Source: Liquidambar formosana (Eukaryota; Streptophyta; Magnoliopsida; Saxifragales; Altingiaceae). Taken from it: a stretch of DNA of 64,000 nt. Under the pieces are notes generated by a model. The model ran no database searches. It worked only from the letters and a program-made list of their open reading frames with translations, and was not told the origin of the DNA. Each line of letters begins with the position of its first letter. The stretch's first letter is position 1. The position numbers and the translations under genes were made by a program. The stretch lies in the NCBI GenBank assembly GCA_039720395.1, contig CM077834.1:1116001-1180000 (forward strand). The letters run 5' to 3'. Shown piece after piece: positions 1 through 12,440 of the stretch.

Positions 1-1320
1 GGTCCAGCACTCGAAGTTGAGTACAGTTAGTCAGGGACAGCGGCACAGTACCAGTGATGTTGTTGAAGGGTACGTAGAGATATGTCAGACTAGAGAGAGT
101 ACTGATAACCGTACTGAGGAAATCACCCGAGAGCTGATTGTTGCCCAGATTTAGGCTGCGCAAATTCGAACAGGCCAAAAAGGTCAGAGGAAACCCACCG
201 TAGAGTCCGTTACCAGAAAGGTCGAGCTCCTGGAGAGTCCTACAAGTCTGTCCCAACTCCGGTGGGATCTTGCCGATGAACTGATTATGAGCCAGAGATA
301 GCTGCCGCAAATTGCTGAGGTTCCCCAACAAGAGACCTGGGATCTTATACTGAAGCTCATTGTGGGAGAGGTCAAGCGTCTCCAGAAGCTGGCAGTTTGT
401 CAAGCTCGCCGGAAATTCAGGGCCGGACAGGCAGTTGTGAGACAGACTCAGTATGGTGAGTTTGCCGCAGTTTCCGAACTGAAGGTCGGAGAAGTTGCCA
501 GAGAAGTTGTTGTGGGAGAGATCCAGAAACGCTAGAGACGGCGGTGAATCAGCCGCGAAGCCGGAGGGTATCTCTCCGGACAGTAGATTGTAAGAGAGGT
601 CCAAAGTGGAGAGGTTCCTGCAAGGCGAGAGAGAGGTCTGTAGTCTACCGGTGAGCTTGTTGTCGGAGAAGTTGAGTAGATTCAAATTCTGGCAGTGGGA
701 GAGAGAGGAGTTCAGGAGGGCGGGATCAGAAATCCGATTGCGGGAGAGATCAAGCACGAGCAGAGAAGGACCGAAGGTGAGAGCGCCCCCCGGGATTAAA
801 TTGCGAGAGAGGTTGAGGGAAGAGAGACGATCGCAAGCGAGCAGGAAGGGCGGGGCACGAAGAGGGTCGGAGAAGTTGTTGGAAGACAGGTCCAGGGTTT
901 GGAGGACGCAGGGGGCGGTAGTGGAGGCGGAGAGATCACCGGCGGAGAAGGAATTGCCGCGCAAGTAGAGATGGCGAAGATATGGCAGAGCGGTGAGATC
1001 GGGAAGGTGGAGGGGACCAGAGAGAGCAGCGTTGGTGAGGTTGAGGGCGGTAACACGGCCATCGGAAGAGCAGGAGACGCCTCGCCAGGAGCACGGAGCG
1101 GAAGAGGAAGTGGGAGTCCAGTCTGACAAGAAACCATAAGGATCGGAGACAACGGAGGATCGCATGAAGGCCATCAAGGGTGTCACATCATCCTGGCTTT
1201 TGGCTGTGCCTGAGCCTGTGCCTGTGCCTGTGGAGACAAACCTCTGCCGTCTGACCCCATCATACAACAACAAAGCAGCACCTGGAACACAAATCTCAAT
1301 AGAGACCAAAAGAATCCCAT
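1..1320 (-). CDS. BRL1: BRI1-like (BRL1/BRL3-type) LRR receptor kinase, N-terminal part, partial, with apparent frameshift
   Basis: Plasma-membrane brassinosteroid-receptor family; only the signal peptide and first LRRs are inside the window. The minus-strand frame from about 1201 down to base 1 has no stop. It shows the BRI1/BRL N-terminal cap (LMAFMRSSVVSDPYGFLSDW, then CSWRGVSC at 1070-1093), followed by about 13 plant-type LRRs such as TLDLSYNLLSGEIPSGF and FLDLSHNNFSGNFSDL. The island, transmembrane and kinase domains must lie left of the window. A signal peptide (MGFFWSLLRFVFQVLLCCC) starts at 1320 but lies in another frame that stops near 1187; a one-base loss around the AAAA run at 1198-1201, or anywhere between it and 1318, would separate them. 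An in-frame upstream ATG at 1428 adds a Ser/Gly-Arg-rich leader and looks less likely as start. The first ATG in the LRR frame is 1174, which would give a protein without a signal peptide. BRL genes are normally intronless, so I favour a frameshift or an assembly error. BRL1 versus BRL3 cannot be separated here. Confidence 0.85.
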
Positions 1321-3629
1321 CCTTCCTCCTCTTCCTCTTCCTCTTCCTCTTCCTGATGGTGATGATGATGACGACGACGACGACGACGATGATACCGCAA
1401 CAACACCCCATTCTCTCTTCATTTTCAATTTGTTCCTTCCTTCCTGAATGGAAAAATCGGTTATTATTATTGTTGTTTCTCCTCAAAATATGTGATCTAA
1501 AAAGATGACCAACTCAACTGACTTTATGTAAAATTTTTAATTTTTAATTTTTTTTTTTTCGCCGTTGGATTATTAAAGGAGGGGTTTGGAGTGGGGATCT
1601 TTTTGGCTCTTTCTACTAGCTCTCTGTGGATCGATACATGCGACATACATTCAAGGAAGGAGCGGAAGGCGGAAGCAGCTCCTCAAAATTGGATCTTTTG
1701 ATTTGCGGGGTGGGGGGTGGGGGATTCTCTCTCTTCCCTTTTGTCAGATCTCTTCTTCTACAATTTCCATTCTGCCGGCTTTTTGATGGATGGATTTCTC
1801 CCCCCCTTCTACAGGGGACTTCTTGCTCCCAATGCTGAAACTAAAAATATTGCTCAATTATTATTATTTTTCTATAAAAATAAAATAAAATAAAAGGACC
1901 GGTGAAAATCGCTATCAGAGAGATGTTAACATATCAACTGAAAAAATCATTTGTTTTTCCTTTTGACAAAACCATATTCCAAAACCGAAATTTCTTTCAA
2001 TTTTAAATTTTAAATTTTTTTAAAAAGAAAAAAAGAAAAAAAGAAAAAAAAAAAGAATACATCAACTTTACTAGGATGGACAAATTGGACACAAGGTGTG
2101 ACAACAACAAGGAACAGGGAGACTTGAAGAACTACCTGGTGGTGCTCTGCAATCGGCACTCAAAGTCGAATATCAGATGATGATGATGGTGGATAGTTCA
2201 ACCTTAAAATGACAGACTGGTAGAGCTGGGTACGATGTTCAGAAATGTCGGCCGTCATAAACTCAATATTGGATTCGATTCCATTCGATAGAAGGAACCC
2301 TTCCCCAAATTTTCGGACCGGACCCCTCCAAAGCGTGACTGTGAGACACCGTACGCAGCCCCGCAAGTCAAGTCTACACACTCCCTCTCTGGGTTCGTGG
2401 GTAGAAAGAAGACACAAAAAGTGGTGCACAGCGGGATGGGAGATAGAGACGTAGTGGAGCGAGTAAAGTGACGTGTAGAATGAAAGAATTTTAGAATAGA
2501 ATAGAATAGCATAGTAATACAAGTTGAGGAGCCTTGGGGGCAGGGCAGAGAAAGAGAGACACCCCAATTTTCTCTCTGCTTTTCCGGGTTCAGTCAAACT
2601 CAAACTTGGGATTTGATTCTTACCGGCCGTCTACGTCTCTTTGTGACATCAATCTACACCTATCTATTTCACATTCAAAAGATGATACAGTAAATGCCAC
2701 TGCTTAATGTCATAAATGAATCCTCACCCTCTTTTTTCTTTCTTTCTCTCTCTTTCTTTTTTTTATTTGGAACTATTTTTAGGCTTCCCTTTATCTCAGG
2801 CAGCTTAATGTCTCCAACTCAAAAGACCAGTCTACCCCATGGATGCATATGTGGAGTGTGGATTTGGTATTGATTTTCAAAAATAAAATAAAAAATAAGC
2901 TTATACTATGCTGGGTCAATAAGATCATGCTATGCGGACAAAACTAACCAAATGGACTGACTGAAATCAAAACATATTGTTGTTGAAACCGCCTCCAATT
3001 AAACTTAATAAATTGTCAATTAAGCTTTCTTTTTGGTTAATATCATTTTTATTGTAGACAGTGTGTTAACAGAGCACATAATTAACTTTCTACAAAGTGA
3101 AAAAAAACAAAAATGTCATTACAATCCACATTGACGGGGTATTTCATCTTCACTTAATTTTCATGTACAAGTTACCAAAAAAAATCATGTTTTTTTCCCC
3201 CTTCATTCTCGAAATCCAGTTTCAAACTCATTGGAATGCTGCTTTTCATTAATACACATTGGCAATTATATTAAAATTTTGAAGTCAAAAATAATAACAT
3301 TTCAAGTGTACAATTACAATTAAAATGCAAAAACAAGTTTAGATTGCAAATCAAATGAATTGCACAATCAAGTCATAGTTACATAAATAGGTGTAGATTT
3401 GATTGACTAGAGTAGGGTCTCCAAGAGCACTAAACTTCTATTGAATAACTCGGAATGCTTTCGAATTTTCTTAAAATTTACACCTCAAGCAATGAAAGGT
3501 CCTAGAGTTTGACTTTTTATTCTCTTTTGGAACTAACCACCAATTATGTTTATCCTACACATTAATGATGTAGAATTGGAAGTGATTTGTTGATCTAAAA
3601 AAAAAAAAAATTGACCTTTTAAAAATATA
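1321..3629. other. Upstream region of the BRL gene, no gene seen
   Basis: Leader and promoter side of the minus-strand BRL gene. It begins with trinucleotide runs (GAT/GAC on the plus strand near 1357-1390) that encode a Ser run in the upstream extension of the BRL frame. The rest is AT-rich with homopolymer tracts near 1550 and 2025-2055. Short open frames here (for example 2160-2603) have no recognisable domain and I do not call them genes. Confidence 0.5.
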
Positions 3630-3840
3630 CTCCATTCGTCACATAAAGATAGGTTATCTTTGATAAAACTTGTAGTTTAAAAAAGTCATCATTGTATTGA
3701 CTTATAACCTATTTAATTTTATCTTTTCAAAAGTAATTTAAAATTCTATAATTTGACCTTTTATAATAGACAAATATTTTAGAATTTAAAAAAATAAAAT
3801 AAATAAGCAAAAATGATTTATCTTTAGGAAACAAATGGAG
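3630..3840. mobile_element. Stowaway-type MITE (Tc1/mariner)
   Basis: A 211-bp AT-rich element with inverted ends. The left end reads CTCCATTCGTCACATAAAG and the right end, on the minus strand, CTCCATTTGTTTCCTAAAG. It is flanked by TA on both sides (3628-3629 and 3841-3842). The CTCC.. terminus with a TA target duplication is the hallmark of Stowaway elements. No coding capacity. Confidence 0.85.
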
Positions 3841-3842
3841 TA

Positions 3843-6800
3843 TTCAAAAACTCAAAGGTGCTTTTTTTATTTGGGAGGGAACAAAATTCACCGCATTGGA
3901 ACCTCTTGTAATGACACCTAAGCACTATGCCTAATTTGGTCGTTTACGGTAATGATATTTTTTTTCAAACCGTGGGGGAGAGGAGCGTGGGCTTTCGTCT
4001 TCTACATCATGATGGCGAAAGAATAGTAAAAATAACATTTAAAAGTTAATTAATTAATTAATTATTATATAAATAAATAAAAGATTAAAAAACTGAAGAC
4101 ACTTACAAAAGTAGTTTTCATACGACTTCACTCGCAAATTTGAATCGTAGCGACAACTCCTATGTAGTTAAAAAGATTTGTATTGGGTTGGGAGGAGTAT
4201 TATTATTATTATTATTAGTTTTGTTTTTATTGCAAAAGTAGTGGGGGTACAAAAAAAATATATTGAAAAGATGAAAGAAGGCGCGGGGCGCGGGGCGTAG
4301 GTATGCGGGAAGGCCAAAAAAATTGTTGGAGAGTGGGGGTGCATTTTGTCAGTATGCACTCCGCACGAGTGCGTCCTATTCTCACGCTTCCCCCAACTCC
4401 TTTAGATTCGCACATTGCCCTCCACCTCGAACAAAATCCAGATACAGAAAGAGAAAGGGAGATGGGAGTCCTTTTCTCCACTCATTACTATCTCCTCTTA
4501 TTATTCATTATTATTAAAATGGATAAATTTGGCATCGCCCAACAACTTTTATCATTTGATGATTTGATTAATCAAAAACAAAAACTATGTCGCTACAAAA
4601 CAGCGGAATCCTCGCAAAGAAACCGGGCTGATTTCTGGACCGTCCCTTTTTTAAATATTAGAAGCGTTATCTTCTCTGTCCTACACCCAATACCCAGCCA
4701 AATGGCCAATAGTTTTTAGGTTTTATACTTTATAATAATAATAATAAAATCCTCCTCCCTCCAATGGGACCCAACCCCCAATTTGCCAAACAAACCCCCC
4801 TTTTGGCGCACGAGCGTCCCCAATCCGTGCGTCGTCTTCCCTCGTTGCTCCTCTTAATTGTTTTTTTCCTTTTTTTTTTTTTTTTTTAATATATTTGCTC
4901 CAAAATGTATTTATTCATTTTCTTTTATTATATATATATATAAAAAAAAGTAGTAAAACAAGTCATCTTGGGTTACGATGCGTGTCTTTTTAGGAGACTG
5001 GTAGTGTACACGCAAGGGAGCGAAACGGGTTTTAAAACGCTTTTTAAAACTATAAAAGTTATAAATTTAAAAAATAAAATAAAAAAATAAATTATGTGGG
5101 CTGTCGGCTGATTTACATACATATTAAAATTTTCCATTCAATCAACTCTTTATATGCGGATAAAATTATCGTTTACTTGGCATCTCAAATAAACTGGACA
5201 AATAATTAATTAACTCAAAAAATGATTGAAAAGGACGTAAAATCCGAGAAACCAAATGGAGGGTAAGAGAAGAAAAGGAGAATGGGCGCGCATGAGCGTT
5301 AACAGTAGGACACAGTCATGGACTCATGGAGTAGGGACCTTCCGTAAATTTGGACTTTTAGCTTCAAATGTAATGTGTTTTCAAAAGTCTTAGCCTGCAA
5401 AACGTGTCTCTGAGACAGATTGTGTAGTTGGGTGGGATTTGGTTAGCTTAAAATAGACGTTTTATTATCTTCCACACGGGACCGGCAGGACCACAGCGCT
5501 ATTATCTTTATACTATATACTCTATATATTCCTTGTCTTCCCCACATTCACGCCATAACTTACCAGAGACGGGAGTTTTGAGTTAGAGCCAAAAAGAAAA
5601 GAAAAACACTTTTCCCTTGAAAGAAATCTTCATCAAGAAAAATTAAAAATAAAGGTGAAAAGCATTTGAATAGTTGAATTTAGCGCTGCAGTTGGCCTTT
5701 TGTCATGTATACTGCAGGCTACAGTACAGCGAGTTGAAGCCTTGGCGGCCGGGGAGTGTAAGTAAGTAATTTTGGTTTAAAGAAATACGCGCGTCGTGGA
5801 GGCACCCGGTTGATGACTTCTTCTTGTTAACCTCTCATTTTACGCCGACGCTAATTGGAGGAGGGAATGCGTATTCTTTTTGGAAAGGCCACCACTTTTT
5901 CTTTTGAGGGGTCCCCCGTCCCTGCCTCAACTTTTTCTTCCTTAGACCTACCTACTCATACGTGACTTTGGATTTATTTTTTTATTTTTTTATTTGTTTG
6001 TTTGTTTGTTTGGCTTTACTTTTGCTTTGACATTCTCAACCGACCATTACAAGTGAAAGCAATGGCTAGAAGCACTCCTCATCAGAATATGTATTTGCCT
6101 AGTATTTGTTAAATACCATTTTTTTTTTTTAAATTAATAAGTTAGGCATATACCATTGTAATCTGCCACAAGCCCATAAGATTATTTCCTTGTTAGAATA
6201 TGTATTTCCTTGATTGCCCTTGTCTTGATTTATTTCCTCAATATTTTTTCTTAGAAATCTTTTCCAGTTTGATCAAGAATAATGAAAGTACGTATACCAT
6301 TATTGATGCCTTTTTTTTTAATTTTATTTAAATAAACATCAGTTAAAAGTAACCTCAATGGATCAATAATAATGAAGAAACAATTAATTAAGCTTCATAA
6401 AACCAACAAAACTCTATAAACCAAAATCTTAGTGTCATGAGCTTAAGTTTAGGCCAAGCCCCTACATACTTACAACCTTGAGAATTCAACAACGTGTGAA
6501 GAGAGAACGTGCCACGAATCAATGTACAAGTCACCGTGGGCCAAAATCTTACCAAATCTTCTTTGAGTTTGCAATCTCGAATCAAAATTCTCAATATGAA
6601 GGATTTCTTACTTGTTATTAGTTTAGTAAAATAGCGCCGACAATGGCATAGTCGTAGTCTTGGGGATGCATGGCATCGTGGGTACAATTCATTCGAATAT
6701 TGGGGAATCATTTAAGGAAAAAATTAAGATTTTGGATATGATTATAACAAGATTGAACGAATTGCCCTTGAGGTTTGTCAAAAATATAAGGAGCTCTCTT

Positions 6801-7705
6801 TTAGTTTTGAAACTTACACTCTCCTCTCTTATCACTAGCTAGTAGCCGGCCACCATTGACTTAATATCATTATCACTGTAATTGATTCTCTAATATGACT
6901 TGTTTATGGCCAATCCAGTTTTAACCTACTTCAATTCGGACTTAATTGTTTCATCCGATTGAAATAATTAAAACACAAATAAATGACTACTCCGTGGTTA
7001 AAGTTAAACAGATGATATTTTGGAGGTTTGAATTACAAAATACTAGTCATCGAGTGTGATGCATGTACATTGGACTATTCTTTTTTAAATAAAAAATAAT
7101 ACTTTTATGAATTGGTAGGATTTATTATTATTATTTTTTAAAGAATTTATTTTAAAAAAATATGTTTCAAATTTCAATCACTCTTAAGTAAAAGAAACGT
7201 GGAAGAAAATTCTTATCTTCTTGGAGAAAAACTAGCAAAGAGATAATGTGGGAAATACCGTGCATGGGTGAGAGGGAAAGAAAGTGAGTATTTTGTGGAG
7301 AAAGAAAGAAACGTGGGAGAGAGAAGTAGTGGAAGTTAAAAGGAGAGAAAAGTGGAAGTTGGCGCCTTGACGGTAAAATTGTTATGCAATCAAAATTGAA
7401 ATACAATGACAATTAAAATGAAAGTCATTTTGAATTTTCACGATCAGCTGTGACCAACAACTAAAAAAGTTGACTTGATATAGTAGGATATATAAATAGA
7501 TAGATAGATAGATTTTGATAAGTAATTTCTTAAAAATACATATGGCGAGTGGAGAGAGCTCGTGTGCATGCATCTTTGGCAAGATGGCATAATGATAAGA
7601 TGATAATATTATACGTTGGAAGAAGATGCAAGATGAACTTTTTGTGAGCCTAGGACAAAGCTGCTGCCTTCTTCTTCTTTTTCTTCGTCCTTTTTTTTTT
7701 TTTTT

Positions 7706-7766
<61 letters not shown>

Positions 7767-8004
7767 TCCCTTACAAGAAAGTGATAATTTTATTAGAAAG
7801 AATCAAGGATGATGGTTTAGTAGTAAAAATGTAAGAAGTTAGGTAATCTAATGTTTGAGTTTTGAGGGCAATGATATGATGTGTATTTGCTTCTTGATAG
7901 TTTTACTCATGCATTGGAGCCACTAACTTTTGATGGAACCTTGGTCATTCGGACATACATGAAAATAATACTTGGGTTTGAATTTTGTTAACAATCCTAA
8001 TAAG

Positions 8005-8038
<34 letters not shown>

Positions 8039-8437
8039 TAAAAGCTAAGGCTTAATTAAAGAATAGTATAAAACACGTACAGTACCGCAGTAAGAATAAA
8101 TGGCTTATGAGTTACGAAGGTAACTTATTAATTGTTTGGAGAGAGACATATATATGAAAACTGAATTCAATCCAACTCACTAAGAGATAGAAATTAGAAA
8201 CATTTAAATTTCTTGAAACCACAGGTGAATTTTATTTCTATATAGAAAAGTGTAAATACAACAATTTTGAAAACATAAAACGAAGATCAAGGAGAAAAAA
8301 AACCCACTGGAGAAGGTTTAACCAAAAAGAAGCCATATATTAGGAGGATTTTTCGTATTTTACCCACAAAAAAGAACGAAAAAAAAAAAAGACAAAAGAA
8401 AAAGAAAAAGAAAAAGAGAGAGATAGAGAGAGGGGGA
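3843..8437. other. AT-rich intergenic region with microsatellites
   Basis: No convincing gene. It contains a TATA-like segment with a possible noncoding first exon at 5530-5758 (listed separately), an (AACT)n/(AT)n microsatellite at about 7707-7757, a poly-A run of about 30 bp at 8006-8034, and ATTA/TTA repeats near 4050 and 4200. Open frames here are short and show low-complexity or random composition. Confidence 0.5.
5530..5758 (+). promoter_or_regulatory. Possible promoter and noncoding first exon (unassigned transcript)
   Basis: A TATA-like stretch (CTATATACTCTATATATTCC, 5513-5532) precedes a pyrimidine-rich start (CTTGTCTTCCCCACATTCAC) and an A-rich leader typical of plant 5'UTRs. The leader ends at GGGGAGT followed by a consensus donor GTAAGTAAG at 5759. 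No coding frame is apparent. It could be a remote 5'UTR exon of the RraA-like gene, a noncoding RNA, or chance. RNA data would decide. Confidence 0.25.
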
Positions 8438-8651
8438 GGACTTAGATTTGGTGCAGTTACTGCATGGTATAGTAAATGTAGGATCGATGACACGTGACAA
8501 GGAGGATAAATGGATGGCTGAAATTCGAAAAATGTATTTGACGCTCAATACCTAACAGCTTTCTATTTTTCTTTTTTGCTCACATGTCATTGATCCTACG
8601 TTTAGTGCACCATGTAGTAAAAATAGCCAATTGCACCAAATCCGAACCCCC
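8438..8651. mobile_element. Short MULE-like foldback MITE sharing termini with the 54.9-kb element
   Basis: About 214 bp with inverted ends: left GATTTGGTGCAGTTACTGC, right (minus strand) GGATTTGGTGCAATTGGC. Inner parts also pair: TGTAGGATCGATGACACGTG on the left against CACATGTCATTGATCCTACG on the right. The GGATTTGGTGCA terminus and nearby ACTGCAYGGT/TGCACCATG motifs match the termini of the larger element at 54901-56238, so both probably belong to one family. I could not find a clean target-site duplication, and the outer ends are approximate. Confidence 0.6.
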
Positions 8652-8792
8652 TAAGATACTAAAAGGTTATAAGAGCGAATGACCTTTTCCTTTTCTAGTA
8701 TATAAAATTGAAACTTTTCTTCTCTTAGATTAGAAACCAGCAAAAGACCAAGCGCCTTCCCCCCAATCCATTCCCGTCCTCGGGTAAGAGAA

Positions 8793-9190
8793 GGGAACTA
8801 CTATTGCAACCCCCCATTCTTATCACCCCACCCCTTTCCTTTTGGTTTTTAAGACTTCATGAAAAATATAAAAGGTTTTTATAAAAACCGGTCATTTGGT
8901 TTACTAGAAAACATCATTTTGAACAACTTTACGGAACAAAATTTTTCCAAAATCTATCGTTTAGGTAGACTTTTTGTCAAAAAATGAAATAAAGGTTATT
9001 AATGGCTAAAAAGTATATTTAAACGATAGATTTAGAGAAAACTTTCTTCTACAAAGTTATTCAAAATGATGTTTTCTAGTAAATTTTATGACCAATTTTC
9101 ATAAAAACCTTTTATATCTTGTATAAAACCTTAAAAACCTAAAAGATGAGGATGGAGTGATAAGAATGTGGGGTTGCACTAGCCGTTCCC
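8793..9190. mobile_element. MULE-like foldback element, 9-bp TSD
   Basis: A 398-bp element that is almost entirely two inverted arms. It begins GGGAACTACTATTGCAACCCC, and the minus strand of the right end reads GGGAACGGCTAGTGCAACCCC; inner arms around TTTTGAACAACTTTACGG and TTCAAAATGATGTTTTC also pair. It is flanked by GTAAGAGAA (8784-8792) and GTGAGAGAA (9191-9199), a 9-bp duplication with one mismatch, as expected for Mutator-like insertion. The terminal sequence is shared with the element at 39931-40874. No ORF. Confidence 0.8.
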
Positions 9191-9199
9191 GTGAGAGAA

Positions 9200-10286
9200 A
9201 GGATAGGGCTTAGAGGCCCAAACCCATTACAAACGGAGCCCCAAGGACAGTCGCAGACTTGCAGTCATCAAATGCGACCCGACGCTTATTTCTCTTATTC
9301 CTCCTTCCCATTTTTTATTTTTTATTTTTTTATTTTTGTTTTAAAATGTTTATGCACTTTAAAAAGTCAAATAATAAATTTCTTTAATTTTCCATTTCAC
9401 AAAGGAAAATAATTCTTAAGACCACTACTCTTAACCCAATGAGTAAGACTATGGTATTTTTGTAAATATGACAATTAATGTATAACAGTTTCCTATTTTC
9501 ATGGAGGTATCAATATTTTCGTTAAAAATGTAATAATTTTTTTTAAAAAAATTCGATTTCAATAAAAATCATATTTTGGATTGTACTCATCAAGAGTTTC
9601 AAAACAAAGCTCATATTGACTAGGACATTTTATATTAAAAAAAAATTAAAGTTAAATCAGAAATCAAATTAAGTTTAATATAATTTGAAAATCAAGTTAA
9701 ATTTATGTTGAGGATCAAGTTAAATTTACTTAAAAAATATTTTACACCTATCTTTGTTGAAAATTTTTATTGACCAAAGAGCTTAAAATAGTTATGTGGT
9801 AGGGGTATTTTGGTTAGTTCAGCTAAATAGGAAAATGTTAATTTAACGTGCAATTTGACAACAAAAGATTTCTTTCATTACTGAAGAATAGGCTAACATA
9901 ATGATCATACCACTTAGATCTTATATAATAGGGTTGTTACACAAATTACATTTACCACAAAACCAAATCTCAAATAAAAGAAATTGTTTTTTTTTGAAAG
10001 AAAATTAGTAGCCAACAAATCAATATAATAATAGTTTTTTTTTTTTTAATTTACGTGTTTACTTCAAAATTATCTTTATGGACATAGGGAGTATAATATA
10101 TTATCCACTCCAAACACCAACCCATGCTCCTCGAATTCGAATTTGGTCCGGTTAGCTATTTTTACTCCATAACACGTGGGCAAGTCGCAGGGCACACAAA
10201 CCGACGGATAGTGCGCCGTCACCTGCTCCTCCTCCTTCTTCTTCTTCCTCTACTTTTTCTGTTTTTCAGGGTAAAGGACACGTCAA
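9200..10286. other. AT-rich intergenic DNA, no gene
   Basis: No recognisable coding sequence. A GGGAGTATAATA segment near 10087-10100 resembles one Stowaway end but no partner was found. Confidence 0.45.
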
Positions 10287-10439
10287 TATATATATATATA
10301 TATATGGAAGGTAGAAACAGAGAGACATTTTGGAAGAAGGAGGGTCAGGGACGCTCTTCAGAATTAATTGACGATTGAATTGAAGGCTTCAACGAACTAA
10401 AGTCGTCTCTGTTTGTGTTTCTGTTTCATTCTCAACTGG
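10287..10439 (+). promoter_or_regulatory. Candidate promoter and 5'UTR exon of the RraA-like gene
   Basis: A (TA)n TATA-like run at about 10286-10305 is followed by a leader without an obvious ORF. The leader ends CTCAACTGG at 10439 and is followed by a donor GTAAGG. The coding exon of the RraA-like gene is preceded by an acceptor TGCAG at 16575-16579, ten bases before its ATG. Joining the two would give a 6.1-kb 5'UTR intron filled with transposons. This pairing is inference from splice signals only. Confidence 0.35.
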
Positions 10440-12440
10440 GTAAGGTAGGCGCTTCTGGTAATTTTTGTAGCTCTCCTTCATTTATTTTAATTAATTAAAG
10501 AGCAGATGAATGTTTCTAGACATCCTCTTAAATATCATGTTGTATTGAAGGGTCCGTAGAGGTTACTTAATTAATTAATTAGTTGATTCTCATCTAAATA
10601 TTCTATAATTATAATATTTGAAACCTCTGATTTTCATTAATCTAATACTTCACATAAAAACTGTGAAATGGATCGGCCTCTCTACATGTAAACACAAATA
10701 CATTCATCTTACCTCGCCTTATTGATCTTCCTGACGAATTGGATCCACTTAAGATCTGTATTTGTTTTATTACTCTTTGTGGTCGTGGGGATGTCTCTTA
10801 TTCTTTTTTAAAAGTTCATACCGAAAACCAAGGTTTGGACTATTCTGCCTCAGGGCATCGTTCAATACTTCAATCTATTCTCATTATCTTTTTCATTTTT
10901 TGAACTCTGCCAATTCAGCCAGCATCGTGGCCGTAGCTTCAGTAAGTTGGAAAAAAACAAAAAAAAATCCCAATCTTCTGCTGCTCCTTCGGAGTTTAGG
11001 GACACAGAAATAAAAAAAAAAAAAACAAACCGATCCTTACTTGCTTAGCATGGGTGGCTTGTTTCACTGGAAAACTCTATCGGGGAGTTCTTTCGCAAAC
11101 ACAAACATTTCTGAGGAGGAGAAATCCATGGATTGCTAAACCAGTTGCCTAAGATAATAATTTATGCTGCTATCAACATTTCACACAGGATTCTATTTAA
11201 TCTATATAACTTTTCAGCTTGATCATCTACCAAAAGATAAAAAGCTTCGGTAACCCTTTAAAAGTGATTTTCCCCCAGTCAATATTTGGGAATGCATATT
11301 GAAATTTATCCTCCTTCCATTTCAACTGCCACTTAACTGCAAAGTTCTCTCTATCACCGACATAAGGAGGGCTATCTCAAATTGACACTTAAAAATGCAT
11401 GGAATATGGCACAAAATGGAGGGTACAATATGTTTTGAGCATGCCTACAGTTGAACACATATTTGGCTTGCATGTCCTACAAAGGAAGAGAAGAATATGT
11501 TTCCAGTTTGAGACATTCTCTTAATATGTTCCACTTTGGCTGCGACATTTTTAAAAGGAATGAGCACTCATGTCAAACACACTACATATTGTAGGCAGTT
11601 TAGGGGAGTACAAATAAGATAATTTGGACTTAGCCCTGTCCTTGTGGCTCAAGATTTGAGGATTAAACAAATCCGATACCTAGACATACCCTCGAATCGG
11701 CTCATGCACCAATTCCATGTGACATAGAAGGGAATTAGAAATCCATGGATTGCTAGACCAATTGCCCATAGTCTTAACAACTGTATAGGCTGCTAGTGAC
11801 AACTCATTGAGCTGCATAATGATCTTTTGAAATTTTCATTTTTAGGCAATCTGTTGTAGAAGATTTCCATTAATTGAATATTACGCAATTGATATTTGAG
11901 ATCAATGCTTTCCCACATAAGGAGGGATGATAACATTCTTAGAGGTCGCTTGATGATAGCATTAACTTAGCCAAAAGAAAGCCTTGATGTTGCAAGAGAA
12001 GGCCATTTATGTTATATCTAGTTGAGTCCATCACTAACCTACTTTGGAAATGAAAATCTGTGAGCTTCGAATTTAAAATAGCTCTCTGCACACGTATTTA
12101 CAAAAAATCTAGCCTTCATACCTCGAAGCCCATTCATTTCTGCATCCATCCCTATAATGTCTCAAATTTCCTCCATATGGCATTACTGTAAATATATCTA
12201 GTACCATAAGCTTCTGGGGGAATCAGATGTCCACTAGTAATTGAATCAATCTAAACAAAAGACATGACAAAGTGTATTGATTTCAGAAGTCAGACATATT
12301 TAGCATCTTGTTAATCGATTCTGTTCTCAAGAATTTGAGTACCCTAAGATCCAATAAATTCAACCTCTTGTTTAGACAAATTGAATGGTCTGATTGTGTA
12401 ACCTCATTCAAGTCTTCTACCTTTTATTGATTTCATCATG

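Noticed and set aside
796..1152. 118-codon minus-strand open frame overlapping the BRL gene
   Set aside because: It is a shadow of the LRR frame; Pro/Ser-rich with no domain.
2160..2603. 147-codon minus-strand open frame upstream of BRL
   Set aside because: No recognisable domain, poor start context and low-complexity neighbours; probably chance.
7811..7985. Possible tRNA-like or SINE head (GATGGTTTAGTAGTAAAAAT)
   Set aside because: No B box at the right distance and no flanking duplication.
10080..10100. Single Stowaway-like end GGGAGTATAATA
   Set aside because: No matching partner end or paired TA duplication nearby.
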